A DNA stretch of 20,660 bases from Candidatus Tagabacteria bacterium CG09_land_8_20_14_0_10_41_14 (GTDB lineage Bacteria; Patescibacteriota; Minisyncoccia; JAHISW01; Tagabacteraceae). Numbering within the stretch: the first letter of the stretch is position 1; each line of letters starts with the position of its first letter. The notes under the pieces are model-generated. The model saw only the letters and a list, made by a program, of their open reading frames with translations. It had not been told where the DNA came from and searched no databases. The translations under genes and the position numbers were made by a program. Below, in pieces: positions 20,166-20,660 of the stretch. The stretch spans positions 1 through 20,660 of the forward strand of contig PEZL01000033.1 in the NCBI GenBank assembly GCA_002774055.1, read 5' to 3'.

Positions 20166-20613
20166 TCAAAAAGCGCGGGAAGTTCCGTTAGACAAAATCG
20201 GAGAGAAAAAATTCCAAGATATTATAAAAAAACTAGAACGGGTTATTTTTGAAAACGATGAGGCTCTGGCCGCGGCCGCGCCGCAAGTCGGAGATCCTTG
20301 GAGAATCTTCGCGGTGTCCGAATGGGCGCTTCACCCGAACGAAAAAAAAGCAGATTTCAAAAATATAGTTTTCATAAACCCCAAAATAACCAAAACATCC
20401 AAAGAAACATCGCTTGCCCCGGAATCCTGCCTAAGCGCGCCGCAATACTACGGCAATGTTAAGCGCGCCCAAAAAGTGAAAGTGGAAGCATATGATGAAA
20501 ACGGCGAAAAATTCCGGCGCGGCGCTTCCGGACTTCTGGCGCAAGTAATCCAGCACGAAACAGACCACCTTGACGGCATTTTGTTTGTTGATAAATTAAA
20601 ATCAAAATCTTAA
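20116..20613 (+). CDS. def: Peptide deformylase with variant motifs 1 and 2
   Basis: PDF removes the formyl group from N-terminal Met of new proteins and is metal dependent. In the 165 residues motif 3 is intact, QHETDHLDG (146-154, metal ligands H147 and H151, catalytic E148), and the third ligand C105 lies in ESCLS (103-107), where the usual form is EGCLS. Motif 1 reads ALAAAAPQVG (50-59) instead of GxGLAAPQVG, with the key Gln57 kept. All catalytic residues are present, so it is probably active, but the substitutions are notable. The ATG overlaps the upstream gene by 50 nt; the N-terminal IYQKGEKVLNQKAREV fits the family, so a later start is unlikely. Confidence 0.92.
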   Translation: MEKEKTKIYQKGEKVLNQKAREVPLDKIGEKKFQDIIKKLERVIFENDEALAAAAPQVGDPWRIFAVSEWALHPNEKKADFKNIVFINPKITKTSKETSLAPESCLSAPQYYGNVKRAQKVKVEAYDENGEKFRRGASGLLAQVIQHETDHLDGILFVDKLKSKS

Positions 20614-20660
20614 ATTCGTTCTATCAAAGGTCGTATAAAATACAACATTCCACGTCTTAT

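Noticed and set aside
20614..20660. Start or end of another gene after def
   Set aside because: Several frames are open over these 47 nt on both strands, but no recognisable motif, ribosome-binding site or terminator decides between them.

Overview
The window looks like a chromosomal segment of a Candidate Phyla Radiation (Patescibacteria) bacterium, most likely Parcubacteria-like. The basis is: an A/T-rich genome with very short or overlapping gene junctions; TGA used as a normal stop (mraZ and ftsL-like end in TGA), which argues against the recoded Gracilibacteria/Absconditabacteria; a compact wall-synthesis and cell-shape gene set; membrane-anchored FN3 and PEGA proteins of the kind common in this group; and GC-rich palindromic repeats inserted in frame in conserved genes (rsmH, mrdA). 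The taxonomic call is inference; no 16S or marker phylogeny is available here.

Layout, left to right. 1-79: last codons of a + strand gene and its intrinsic terminator. 80-4941 (minus): a reduced dcw cluster read leftward from a recognisable promoter, mraZ-rsmH-ftsL-like-ftsI-murF, followed 4 nt later by tRNA-Glu(CTC). Between the mraZ promoter and start codon lies an array of GTGG/GGGG boxes that also contains perfect DnaA-box 9-mers. 5017-5727 (plus): a divergent membrane-anchored coiled-coil/FN3 protein ending at a bidirectional terminator shared with a cold-shock gene. 6143-13902 (minus): a long run proS-mreB-mreC-mreD-mrdA-greA-lysS-small ORF-yggU (DUF167)-gene remnant-small basic ORF. 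13924-18772 (minus): murA-mreB2-holB-like-frr-rseP ending at a strong hairpin terminator. 18786-20613 (plus): PEGA/beta-propeller membrane protein, an unknown basic protein and peptide deformylase.

Functionally the window is dominated by envelope growth. MurA and MurF supply peptidoglycan precursors; MreBCD plus PBP2 form the elongation core; FtsI, the FtsL-like protein and MraZ/RsmH belong to division. A second MreB paralogue sits with murA. Translation and transcription genes (proS, lysS, frr, def, tRNA-Glu, greA, csp) and the membrane protease rseP are interleaved, as expected for a streamlined genome.

The most unusual things are not whole genes. They are: (i) the MraZ/DnaA-like operator array; (ii) in-frame palindromic repeats in rsmH and mrdA; (iii) intergenic repeats that begin on the stop codon of the upstream gene, including an identical 19-mer at two junctions whose 7-nt period puts TAG in all three frames; (iv) several -10 boxes only 6-7 nt upstream of start codons, suggesting leaderless mRNAs; and (v) a collapsed nucleotidyltransferase-like gene remnant next to small unrecognised ORFs. 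No CRISPR array, transposase, phage gene or defence system was seen, and no gene-free stretch exceeds about 165 nt.
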